DNA of 64,000 nt. Origin: Datnioides undecimradiatus (Eukaryota > Chordata > Actinopteri > Lobotiformes > Datnioididae). This document shows positions 1 to 31,022 of the stretch, piece by piece. A model generated the notes under the pieces. That model searched no databases, was not told the origin of the DNA, and saw only the letters and a program-made list of their open reading frames with translations. A program made the translations under genes and the position numbers. The stretch spans positions 124,001-188,000 of the forward strand of contig WARS01000007.1 of assembly GCA_008933995.1 (NCBI GenBank), given 5' to 3'. Each line of letters opens with the position of its first letter. Position 1 is the first letter of the stretch.

Positions 1-138
1 TAATTAAGGGATCTACAGGGAATGCACTGGTGTTTAATAACTGCGGAGGAAAACACAGACTAATCTAAAAGAATCCCAAAGTGTTCAGCACTCTTAATGA
101 ACTACACTTGAGGTATAGGATTCTAGTTTGTGCCTGCT

Positions 139-170
139 GCACTGACTGTATATAAAGATGGACGAGGCAA
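139..170. repeat. Short dispersed repeat fragment (ACTGTATATAAAGATGGA type)
   Basis: The string around CTGTATATAAAGATGGACGA recurs in near-identical form at 31228-31252 (CTGTATATGAAGATGGAAGA). I recognise the pattern as a common short interspersed fragment in percomorph fish DNA. Its family name is not determined here. Confidence 0.45.
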
Positions 171-689
171 CTCAACCTCCTCTTCCTCACTGTAGAGAAA
201 TGAAGCCGCAGTATCTCAGACAGGGGCGTTTGCTGTGGTTTTGAGTTTGTTGTTTCCTGTTTTATAATGGAAGAGTGTTTCCTCATGTGTCTTTGTTAGC
301 TTCTCTTACTGTCTTTATGTGTTTTGACCCATCTGTGATTGTCTGCTCACCCCTGATGGAGGTCACCTGTGTCTTCTTTAAGCTTTTATCCCCTGTGTAT
401 TTAGTCGGTGTGTTTTCCCTCTTTCAGAGTCATGTCGCCTGTGTCTGTTCCCTGATCCTGTGTTTCTCTGGTGTGTCTGACCTATCGGTCCTCTGAAGTT
501 GTTATTTCTGTTACAACCCATATTTTGTCTATTCTGCACTGCTGGCATTTGATTTCAGGCCCTCTATCTTTAAATTTGACAGCACTGATGATTTCAGCCA
601 AAGCCTGCACAGTAGTGAAGTAGCAGCATGCAGGTCCCACTAACACTAATACTAATACTACTAATACTGCTCCTCTCAGTCATGACCCA

Positions 690-920
690 CTCTGGCACTC
701 TGGCTTCCTCCCACCACCCAACAGCATGCATGACAGGTGAATTGAGAACTCTGAATTGATCGTAGGAGTGAATGTGAGTGTGACTGAGTTTGTCTATCCA
801 TATGTGTCAACCCAGCAACAGGGTGGCGACCTATCCTGGGTGCTGGGATAGGCTCCAGCACCCCCACGACCCCAAAGGGATAAAGCAGCTACAGAAAGTG
901 GATGGATGGATGGATGGAGA
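690..920 (+). repeat. Interspersed repeat ending in a (GGAT)n tail
   Basis: The order 'GGTGGCGACCTATCC ... GGGATAGGCTCCAGCACCCCC ... GGGATAAAGCAG ... GTGGATGGATGGATGG' is the typical 3' end of a very abundant teleost interspersed repeat with a tetranucleotide tail. It probably derives from the 3' end of a non-LTR retrotransposon or a SINE using such an end. The family assignment is inference; the tail and block order are seen directly. Confidence 0.6.
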
Positions 921-2589
921 TGTTTTTTTGGCTGTGTTTGGCTCATGTCCCACCTTCTAACATGCAGGGGCAGGGTTTGTCACATATGTTGCAGCCAGCC
1001 ACCAGGAGTGAGTGAGGTGTTTTGGCTTCACTTATGGGGAGCTGTTGTTTCCTATCCTAAATACAGTCAATGGCCTGGTGCATTAAGATTTTGACTATAG
1101 ATTACTTTTTCAATGAATAGGAGGAAATATGAGTTCATATCTTGTGTATCTCCAAAGTATTTAGCAAAACCGTTATGAAACTTAAAACACTGATTTTAAA
1201 TATCATGCTTTTACCTATAAACTTCTTTCCTGACTATTGTTATACTAGTCAAGGTTTCAACTTTCTCTTCTCTCTTCAACTTCTCTCTCTACACTCCTTT
1301 TCCTCCATATTCGTCCTCCACCGCCTTTAACAGGATTATAAAGGAGCGGAGTGAAGATAGAAAAATAACAGAAGGCTGGGATGGAGAGGGGAGATTGAGT
1401 GCAGAGGGAGAGCAGGGAAGTGGAGGATGTCCTAAAATGGACACCTCGCAGTCTGCAAATCCCAGCGAGCATTATTCAATTAGTTTAGAAAGTTTTTGTT
1501 TCAAAGTCAAGAGTGTCACCGAGGAGCCGAACCCCAGTTCAAACTCCTCCAGACACCACAGTGTGCCAATTTACGGTCCTAACCCCAGCTCAGCGAGACA
1601 GATGCGCGCACACACACACACACACACAGACAAGAGCAGGTAGTTTAAGGCATTCTTGCAAACACACACACACACACACTTCCCACTTACTTCCACTCTG
1701 ATTTTATAAAGGTCAGTCCCCATGAGCAGCTGTCTAGTGTCTACTCTGCTCTTCTCGAAACCTTAATGCTATCCTCTCTATCTCACACACACTCACACAC
1801 ACACACACGCACACACTCCCAATAGAACGGGTATCAGCTCATTCCCTGAATGAATCAGTGGCCGTCTGATTTCTCCTTCCTTCTCACCTGTACATCTCTC
1901 TCGCCGTCACTTTGCGTCTCTGTTTCTGTCCTCACTCGTCTCCCTCCACTCCCTGCCTCTCCCTGTCTTCTCTCTTGCTCTGTCTCTTACTTTCTTCTCA
2001 AACTCCTTTGGTTAATTTTTTCAATCTATCATCGAGACCATTGTCTCTCTCTCTATTTTTGAAGAGGAACGAAATACTCTTCCTTTAGTCACTTAAAAAG
2101 AATGAGCTTTGATTCAAGAGGAGGAAAAAGAGAAGAGCAGCCCTCCTCTTCAGAAAGACCCCAGGAGGATTTCAGCTTTGTGTCTGAAGTGGCTAATTAA
2201 CAAAAATAAGGACTGTTCCTGATTTGTTCCAGGAAAAGCAGAAGGGAAGGTGCTGCTCTTACTTCCCCCAAACTTCTGAGATGGAATTCTGAAATAATAA
2301 TGTTGTCCCGATTATGTTATCTAACAATATGAATGCTAAATTCTTAGAAGTAAATGTCTAGAGTGAAATGATGTTTGATACCATTAATTAGCTTAGCAAA
2401 TAGCAGTACCAACTACAGAGCCAGGCTAGGCTAAAGCCTGCTGACTCCAGCTTCATCTGTGTAGTACACAGTAGTAGTTTGGATGCTGTCAACTCCTTTA
2501 ACATAAACACATCAAACAAAAGAAAACTGAAAAATAATATATATTACAAAATGTCATTATTTCCATATGTTACCCTATTAGACATGTAA

Positions 2590-2830
2590 ATGCTGTTACC
2601 TTGATCAGTAAACCTTGACCTTTAAACCTCCTTGAGCCAAAATCTGACATATTTTAAGGAATTCACTCAAAATAATGCTAAAATGTCATGTTTGAGGCCA
2701 AAAATGTGTTTTATGAGGTCACAGTGACCTCAGCCTTTGACCACCAAAATCTAATCAATACATCCTTGAGTCCAACTGAACATGCACTATAAATAGAAAT
2801 ACCCTCTAGGTGTTGCAAGATATTGCATGC
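2590..2830. repeat. Dispersed repeat with TGACCTTTGACC-like blocks (copy 1)
   Basis: It contains 'ACCTTGACCTTTAAACC', 'GAGGTCACAGTGACCTCAG', 'CCTTTGACCACCAAAATCTAATCA' and 'CCTTGAGTCCAA'. The same blocks recur at 14160-14525, where more than one unit is present. Unit length is about 100-130 bp. It is eroded and non-coding. Confidence 0.6.
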
Positions 2831-4370
2831 CAAGAACTGTGTATTTGTTTTCCCAGAGTTTCTCTTGTACTTATTTCCACTGAAATGTGAGCATTACGGT
2901 ATGAAGGCTCTAAACTGATGCAAACTTTGCACACTTTATTCCACCAGCAACAGAAAACATGTAGATAAAAGGGAAACATTGCATGGTCCAAATAACAAAA
3001 ACCTACAATCATGACTTTACTCAGAGGATGACTTTCAGATGGAAGCCTTAAAGGTCAGGTGATACCAGTTAATCTCATTAGGACAAGATACAGGTGGCAG
3101 TGCATTAGACCAGCTTATCTCCAGATAAACACAACTGAACCCAGTTTCAAGAAAGGCTTTAGCTGTGGATATAACCTGAGATCAGCTGCAAAATATAATA
3201 AAGTAGCATAAGTGAGTCATCTCTTTGCAGCTCAAGGGAGCAAAACAAGAAAGTCATGGCTCTGTCAAGTTTAATGCTCCTGCACAGAGCTCGTTCACAG
3301 TTTCCACCAAATGTCTGTTAACTAATAAGACATTTGCCAACATGCTTAATGCGCTCAGTGCTCTGTTAGGCCCTGTCTACTGCCGCTGATGCTACACACA
3401 CACACACACACACTCAACAACACACACAAACACACATGTAGTTGGTTTTTCCTAATCTTTATGCAGGTTGAAGATGGATGCTGCAGCATTATGCTAATGA
3501 GCGTCTCTGCTGTCCAATCACATGCTTCACTGACTGAAAGACAGGCAGAGGATGCTGATGGGAAAAAGAGAGAAAGATAAAGTAAGAGAGAGAGAAAGAG
3601 AGAGAGCGAGAAAGCCAAAGAGAGTAGCATGGCAAGGAAGGGTGGAGGTCGACGGATGGAGGGGGTGGCGGTGAGAAAATATGATGTCACCATTTAAAGA
3701 CATTTTTTAAAGTAAGTGTGTGACGTTTATAATGAACCACTACCACATCGCTAAAGTGACTCTGCGTTCCCATCGCCATCCAGAATACTGGCCATGGTCA
3801 TCGAATCTAGATTTCAGTAAGTTCACCTCCTGGGCAAGTCAGAATAAAGCACTTAATTTAACCAAACCAAAGCCATGTATTACGTTTGTATGTATGATTA
3901 TACTTTATTGACCTCAACTGCAAATCTTCCCATGATGCCTTTCCAGAGAGAGTCACCTGCTTCCCTGAATTCCACAATGTTTCTACTTTTTTAGTGTTTT
4001 TCACAGAGGTGTAGGTTCTCCTGGGTTCTCTTCGGAAGAAGAAGGTGGGTGGAGGTGCAGTCGGTTGGTTGTATTCTGGAACCTCACCTGACTAAATCTG
4101 ACACATTGGTTCTTTGAGTACATCGATATCCCAGTCTTTCCTGGGAGCAACACATTGTGTGTATATTTTAGTAAAATCTAATGAATACGGTTAAAAAAGG
4201 TTATTTTTGTGAATAAATAATTCCATTCAATGAAGAGTATTCTTGGAAACTAAGTAAGACCAGAGGGAGATAAATCCAAAAAACAAAACCAAAAAGTCTT
4301 TGAGGTTAAAATGTAGTTTGAATATTCTTTGAAAGCATTATTGGTGTTTTCGCGTGCACAGCAGCTGTAC

Positions 4371-18156
<13,786 letters not shown>

Positions 18157-18739
18157 GTCGGTCGGTGCAGTTTAAGAGCTGTCGCCTCTGGTGTCAAATC
18201 ATTTATCCAACAAGTCCCTCTGAACTTTAGCTAACAGCTACCAAACACAGTCACTTGTCCACAAGTACATAAACCTCCTGGTCTACTTCCTGTTTTTTGA
18301 CTAGCGAGAAAAAACGGGCTCTTTAGGTCAAATGCACGTCTTGTAACAAAGCTCTAAACGTGAAAATAATAAGGGAAAAATCAAACAAGAGATGGTGACA
18401 TCAAAAAAACAGGTTTGTTTTAACCAGTCGTCTCAGAATACACCTTCGTGGTTATTTATTCTAAACAAATATGTAGAAAATTAAAGCTATCTAAACGAGG
18501 ATTTACTCTGTACTGGCAACCTTGTAGTTGCTGTCGCCTTTGCCTCTGTCTCGCGCTCTGATTGGCTTAGCTGTCATTTCCCGCCCCCTGCTGACCAGGA
18601 AGAACCTGTCCTTTGGTCCCCACGCCTCCTACATCCACGCTCCTCTGCCGATGGCGTGTCTGGAGCGACCTGTCTCCCCTCTTCTCCACGTGTAGTCCTA
18701 CCTGCTTCTGTGTCTGTCCTGTTTAGCTCTGTTTCCACC
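18157..18739. promoter_or_regulatory. Shared head-to-head promoter interval of GALT and SIGMAR1
   Basis: The two start codons are 583 bp apart and transcription diverges. Nearer SIGMAR1 there is an inverted CCAAT box (ATTGG, 18561-18565) followed by a GC box (CCGCCCC, 18581-18587) in a CpG-richer stretch. No TATA box stands out. The same head-to-head pair exists in mammals, so the arrangement is old. Transcription start sites cannot be placed from sequence alone. Confidence 0.6.
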
Positions 18740-20135
18740 ATGTCTGTAGTCAGAACGGCTTTTAAACTGTTCGTGTTCGCCGCAGTCTCCGTCCTGGCCG
18801 TGCTACTGCTGCGGCATTGGCTGGCCACCAAGCAGTACGTTTTCAATAAAGAAGACGTCGCCAAATTGGCCAAACAGTACGCAGGTGAGTTTGGTAGTGA
18901 ACAGTTTATGTCACGATCATGCTTCACTTGACTTAAATGCACTTTTAAGTAAAACTGCACGAATGCATGTAGTCCCCCCTCCTGCCTTCCACATATCCTG
19001 TCAATGTCTCTACTCTCAGGGCAGGACCATGAGCAGGCCTTCTCAAAAGTGGTGGTGGAGCTCAGGAAGCGGTAACGATCCCCATATTATGCATGCTCAC
19101 ACAGTTAAATGTAGGGAACCAGGAAGTGTCTTGTTGTTTCTTACTTAAAGTGACTTATCATTTCTGCATTACCTTTGATCCAAACTCGGTGGTTCAATTC
19201 ACATGGTGTGTTATGTTGCAGAACCTGTTTCAGTTGCACGTAGGGCTGCAACCAATGATTGTTTACATTTTTTAAACTAAAGCAAGTGCTGATTTAGTTC
19301 AAAAAAGGCCAGGGAGTAGTGAAACTGCCCATCTCTTCCTCAGGAGTTTCCACTAACGTTCCTGATGTGAATGCATGTTTATGTGTTTAAACAAACCAGC
19401 TAATGAATTGTAACCGAACCAGTTATCCAGGCCACATCCTGCCAGACGAGGACCTGCAGTGGGTGTTTGTGAACGCCGGAGGTTGGATGGGCTCCATGTG
19501 TCTCCTCCACGCCTCGCTCACAGAGTACCTGCTGCTGTTTGGTACGGCGGTGGACACAGGAGGTCACTCAGGTGAGGGGGAAAAATAAAAATTCAGTTAT
19601 TGAATTGGCACTTTAGATTCTTTTCGTGTTTTTTTTCTCAGGATCAATATGTATAGAAGGAACTGACTCTGTGTCTGCTGTCTTCCTCTGTCAGGACGTT
19701 ACTGGGCTGAGATTTCTGACACCATTATATCAGGCACCTTCAGACAGTGGAAGGAGGGGACAACCAAGAGTGAAATATACTACCCCGGTAATGCCTGAAC
19801 ACACTTTTGTCTGCAGTTTTGGTTTTTTTCTTTCATGAGTGTTTTTTCAGTCATATATATTTTTGTGTGACTTCACTTGCTTTCAAATGTTTTTCCCCTG
19901 CAAAGGTGACACTATCGTACACAGCGTGAGCGAGGCCACGTCGGTGCAGTGGAGTGCCGGGACGTGGATGGTGGAGTACGGCAGAGGTTTCATCCCCTCC
20001 ACGTTGGGGTTCGCCCTAGCAGACACCCTGTTCAGCACCCAGGACTTCCTGACGATGTTCTACACCATGCGGGTCTACGTCAAGGGACTGATGCTGGAGG
20101 CTGGCACACTACTTACAGAGGCTGGAGTTTTCTGA
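18740..20135 (+). CDS. sigmar1: Sigma non-opioid intracellular receptor 1
   Basis: SIGMAR1 is an ER membrane chaperone at mitochondria-associated membranes that binds sterol-like and many synthetic ligands; it belongs to the fungal ERG2 isomerase family without proven isomerase activity. Coding exons are 18740-18884, 19020-19071, 19423-19571, 19695-19787 and 19906-20135. All are bounded by AG/GT and sum to 222 codons plus stop (human protein: 223). The start [15 protein letters not shown] opens a single transmembrane segment (about residues 8-26). Strongly conserved blocks are [46 protein letters not shown] (Asp near residue 124, equivalent of human Asp126) and TWMVEYGRG (Glu near 170, equivalent of human Glu172); these two acids line the ligand pocket. 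The C-terminal two-helix region ([14 protein letters not shown]) is present, but the last residues (AGVF) differ from mammals. The inverted CCAAT and GC boxes upstream probably serve this gene. Confidence 0.97.
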
Positions 20136-21125
20136 GGCACGGTTGAGGGTCAGGACGCCCGGGCAGGGACAGTAACATCAAAGGTTCGCCTTGTCATCGC
20201 ACGTCACACCCTGAACCTCTAACATCTAGCATGGGGAAGGACTGCATCAACGCCAGTGCAATCGCACCAAAATTAGTAACCCCCAGTGACATGTCATTCT
20301 GAATCTAGCTTTAGCCCGTCGCCCTCTGTGATCCTCATCATCTTACTCTACACAGTGAGCATTCCCTGAGAGCTCAAACTGCCTACACAGTCAGTAAGGA
20401 CGTCCCTATATTTTTTTAGAATCTGACTTAAAGAATCAAGCCCCAAAGGCCTTTCGCACTTAGTTTCTGCTCTTTCCAAATCTGAGATTCCTCTTGGAAT
20501 CATTTGTAACCAGCCCTTTGACTCTTAACTCTCTCCAAAATTAGAACTAATTATAAAATGCAGAAGTGAAATGGAAATGGGCGTCCAATTTCGGGACCAA
20601 GGAATTTCTCTCTTACAACAAATATGCAATGCTTTATTTTGGCTTCCAACAGACAAAAATATACCATTCTAAGCCAAAGTCACTATTTTCTTAGTAAGTA
20701 TAATTTCATATTTGTATGCATGTTTACTCAAGTCTGTCTTGACATTTGGCTCCGTTTCTTCCTTCACGATCCAAAATCAGTTTATACTATATATATTTTT
20801 GAAAATGTAGATAACCCAAGGGGATGTATAGAAGAAAACTGCCTGGTCACGTGTGCCATGTCCCATTTTTGGCTCAGTTATAGTCCAAATCATACCAGCT
20901 AAGAAAAAGCAGTGCACAGCAACAGATTTCTGTTTTAATGCAGCACTTTTCACACACTTCTTTTGGTCTTGTAACCCCAACCTCTGTAGGCCTAATGCAT
21001 AATGATTCAGTTGTTTCGTGTCTCAACAGGTTGCTAGAGGTTTGTCTATTAATTCGGATCCCACTTACACCCCCCTACTGTGTTCAAGCAGAGAATTTAC
21101 AATAAAATATTGTCCATCTATTTAT
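20136..21125 (+). other. sigmar1: Probable SIGMAR1 3' UTR
   Basis: Non-coding sequence follows the stop codon. A canonical AATAAA lies at 21101-21106, which would give a 3' UTR of about 1 kb. Another AATAAA-like string is near 21796. Actual cleavage is not visible from genomic sequence. Confidence 0.5.
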
Positions 21126-22084
21126 TTTTGGAGAGTTTAGGTCACCACTGAAATGTTTCTCATTCATATTTCTGGGTAAATGTCAAACACTGCTGTACTT
21201 TGCCATGTTATACTGTAATTGTACGTTACATTAATTTAATGAGATGGATTGAATTTTTAACAGTTGACTCAGACATTGCACGTGACATGTTTCAGAGAGC
21301 TTTATGATCTTACAGTAACCGTTGAGCTGAACGTCTGGCCTCTGACTGTGTGAGACCACTCAGCCTCCGTTCATCAGCTGCAACTTTGCACTAGCCCAAC
21401 AGGGGCAAACACAACTCACAGTTCACAGGCCTCATCCTCAACACTGTAATACAATCCTGAGCCTACGGGCCAGAAAATCAAAGCCTTCTGGAAATATTAT
21501 TTGTGCGTGCTACCTGTTATTGTACCACACAAGCAAAACACTGCTGCTGAATCCACCATCACCCAGTTTGGAACCTTTTCAGATAATGCAGCCTTGTATT
21601 CAAAGTGATGCCTGAACCCATCAAAGACCATATAGGGCTTCTGTGGGAGTTAAATTATACAGCTATTTGGTTTGTGTTTAGATTCATCAGTAGCAGCTTG
21701 GTCTCATGAATGGATGGCGGGAACAAAAACTTCCTTGAATGTTCGGATGTGCAATTCACTGTAAGGTAAAGCTGAAAACTGACAGTGCCACAAGAAATAA
21801 ATGATTTTGAAGGAACATGTTACAAGCCTGGTCTGTTAGTTATATGTACATCAAATCAAGAGCATTTGCACTTAGAGGCTTTAATCACTATTCATCACAG
21901 ACGTCTGTAATCAAACCCCATGCTGCATTTCCAGTCACTTATAACTGCGGTGTACAATCTATCAGAGATGCCTTTGTTCTGCAAAGCAAACAAACTCAAA
22001 AACAACAGGAGTAATTAAAGGTGGTAAACACAAGCTGAGCGAAATCACAAAAATGACCTTATGCAAATAGTCAGGAGAGTTAAT
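21126..22084. other. Intergenic spacer between SIGMAR1 and the KATNAL2 exon copy
   Basis: I see no exon, RNA gene or clear mobile element here. The base composition is mixed and unremarkable. Confidence 0.5.
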
Positions 22085-22970
22085 AAAAATATGGATGAGG
22101 TTAGGGATCGTGGGGAGGTGGAGGAATACTGCGTGAACAGACGGTGTTATTCAATAAAACAGGCCGGCAGAGCAGAGGATAGACACATCAGTCCTCATCT
22201 CCGTCTGCAAATGTCAAGAGGATGCAGACAACCTGATTTGTTGTCATCATATCCATGAGAGGGGGGACCCAGGTGATGATGATAAAGGTGTGTATGTGTT
22301 GAGGCGTGTGTTTCCTCCTTGCCTGCTTGTGTGTGTGCACGCATAGAGGTGGCAGTGAGTGAACATGCACGCTTGTGTGCTTATTCTACATACCATATCA
22401 CATGTGCATACGGCTTGTAGCCTATGTGAGTGTGTTTATACTATATTCTGATTTTTCTTCCTCCCTGTCAGTCTATCCATCTGTGTATGTGTACGTTACC
22501 ATATTATCCCAGATATGGATTTAATGTCAGCCTAACAGACTGGCCTGACCCCACCGCCCTCCTTCTCTTAAAGCCCTTTAAAGGAGATGTATTCAGAATC
22601 GAAGACGGCCGACCGGAGCTGAAATACCAGCGTGGCCGAGCAGCGGCCGCACCTTAATGGGATAGACGACGGCCTCTTTGACTAATCGCTTCGCGTCCTC
22701 CAGGCTGATGATGTCCTCCCACCTCACGTTGGGGCTGTGCAAATGGATGTGTTAGGGGTCAACACACACAAACACAGAGTTAGGGATGCAAGTATAATAT
22801 AAAGAAAAAGGATGGATACAAACAGTATAAATGAATACAAAACAGGATTCAGTCACATGACCAGAAACACATCCGTCTGCGATTAGGCTTGCATGAATAA
22901 GTGTCCTTTGGAATGAAACATCAGATAAGGGAACTAGATAGAACCTGGGCCTTTATTAATGCGATTAATT
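22085..22970 (-). repeat. Inverted-repeat arm 1: copy of the KATNAL2 exon 9 region
   Basis: Read on the minus strand, this arm matches 26890-27610 (plus strand) in order. The block 22137-22275 matches 27465-27600, 22455-22752 matches 27046-27345, and 22875-22965 matches 26893-26985. The middle block is almost identical: in the roughly 195 bp of flanking intron I count one difference. The stretches between blocks have drifted, with a net insertion near 22760-22860. The two arms are in opposite orientation about 4 kb apart and flank KATNAL2 exons 1-8. Confidence 0.9.
22653..22751 (-). pseudogene. Inverted duplicate of KATNAL2 exon 9 (acceptor lost)
   Basis: The 99-nt segment matches exon 9 of KATNAL2 (27048-27146) and still reads open for 33 codons ending VVYPIK. 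The GT donor after it is intact. The AG acceptor is destroyed: the equivalent of CCTAAAG/GACATC reads CCCTAACACATC. Three amino acid changes are visible: the first Asp becomes His, Tyr at position 3 becomes His, and the Gly of the conserved IIGLEDAK block becomes Ser. It lies upstream of KATNAL2 on the opposite strand, so it cannot be spliced into that mRNA. It is best called an exon pseudocopy. Confidence 0.85.
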
Positions 22971-23683
22971 TCAATTTAATTAAGACAAAGCTCTTCACAG
23001 CTCTTTAGTGGATGCATTCAGTATCACTTCATTTGATATTGTTCAGAAATCAGCACAGGATGATCAATTTATGCCCCCTAAACAACTTTAATGTTGGGTT
23101 TCCACTTGCTATATTGTTCTGCATGGAAAACCTTTTCTGCACTGTGCTGGAAGTGTACAACACAGCCAGAAAAGTTAGAGTCTATAATTAATATATTTTG
23201 TTAAGAATTATTTTAATTATTGGTAACGTATTTATTTATTTATTCATTGAAACACAAATCATTTATATAATAACACAATATTTATCAGAGGCCTATTTAC
23301 CCTCTTTTTCACACCACACATCTGATGGTATGCTCATTTCTTTCATTTATAAAAATGTTTAGCAGTATATTTATTTCAAATAAATCAAGCATATTTCTGA
23401 ACACAAGAGCTTTTTTCCCCCTTTAGGAAATAATACAATCTTTTTAATTTAGCAGTTCTGCATTAGTGTCACTTTTTAGTCCTATGTTGGTCTTATTTAT
23501 TTATCACAGGGAGAGACACGAGACACAATACAGCAACATCGCACCTGTAGGTACGGCAGCCCAGGGGGGGGGGGGGAAGCCTCAAGCCCCCCGGACGAAA
23601 ACACAGCGAGATCACTTCAGTAACAACTGACGAACATCACAAAACTGACGAGACCTTCTGTCTCACCACAAGCTTTCACAATC
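22971..23683. other. Spacer and probable 5' region of KATNAL2
   Basis: An AT-rich stretch to about 23500 shows no gene. It is followed by more GC-rich sequence with a run of 13 G at 23564-23576, then the probable KATNAL2 5' UTR. I see no TATA box in a convincing position. The transcription start is probably between about 23540 and 23670, inferred only from the position of the start codon. Confidence 0.4.
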
Positions 23684-30347
<6,664 letters not shown>

Positions 30348-31022
30348 CACACAGGGACAGTCGCATGTGGCTTCCACACACGCCACACGACAGCATGTCT
30401 TAAGTGGCAGCCGTGACAAGACTGTGTTATTTATTAAGGCTTCTCTGAATAGAAATATTTTAATGTCCAGTTTTCATCACAGGTCCCGCACCCCGACTTT
30501 CCAACAGTCTGATGAAAACATGATTAACATATGAGAATTCATTCAGTGTATCCCCACGAGTTAACCATGAACTACTGAACACAAATATGAATCTTTTCTT
30601 TATCTTTTTAATCTTTAAGTACATGAACACTTTCATACCTTTCATTTAACTGTACAATGATCAAACACAGAATGGAATAAAAAACAAGTTACCAGCAGAG
30701 AGTTTTGTTTCTTATATTTACACATTATGACATAATGACAAAAAGCATGTGTTATTGTTGGCAACAGGTGGTGCACGCTTCTGAAATGCTTGCTTTGCAA
30801 GCACACAGGAAATGCCTCACCCTTAAATGGACACTCTGTTACATCTAACTGATCGCCCAGAAAAAGACAAGCTACATTTTAACAGAGCTGTAGGATGGTT
30901 AATTTCCTCTGATCAGGTTGGGGGGATGAGGGAAACGGAGCAAAACTATTAATACTATTAACTGGTCTGGGATCTGGTCTGTGTCTTTTCCTGTGCCAAT
31001 GAGAGATTCTGTTATTATCATC
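30348..31022. other. Convergent 3' UTR interval of KATNAL2 and HDHD2
   Basis: The stop codons face each other 675 bp apart. A plus-strand AATAAA at 30676-30681 fits the KATNAL2 end. The first minus-strand AATAAA I see after the HDHD2 stop is at about 30430-30435, which would place the two 3' ends in overlap, unless HDHD2 uses a non-canonical signal nearer its stop. Confidence 0.5.

Larger units (their letters stand above)
1..4370. other. Part of a GALT intron, no coding sequence recognised
   Basis: This stretch lies 3' of the seventh GALT coding exon on the gene's strand. None of the expected downstream blocks (the region with SMGWHGAP-like sequence, the C-terminal HYHLGQKDRE-like sequence) is visible in any frame. 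It holds CA/TG microsatellites (about 1612-1629, 1661-1678, 1786-1813, 3395-3413, 4575-4589), a purine-rich stretch at 3570-3625, and the dispersed repeats listed separately. The remaining GALT exons are presumed to be beyond the left edge. Confidence 0.7.

Noticed and set aside
3355..3693. 112-codon minus-strand open frame rich in Leu/Ser/Phe
   Set aside because: It reads through a GA-rich purine tract and a CA microsatellite; the composition explains the openness.
3760..3830. Possible further GALT exon in the left intron
   Set aside because: Translation on the gene strand gives none of the expected GALT C-terminal blocks and no matching splice sites.
22430..22657. Apparent protein shared at 22430-22657 (plus) and 27142-27441 (minus)
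   Set aside because: The shared peptide is the reverse strand of KATNAL2 intron 9 in the two inverted-repeat arms, not a gene.
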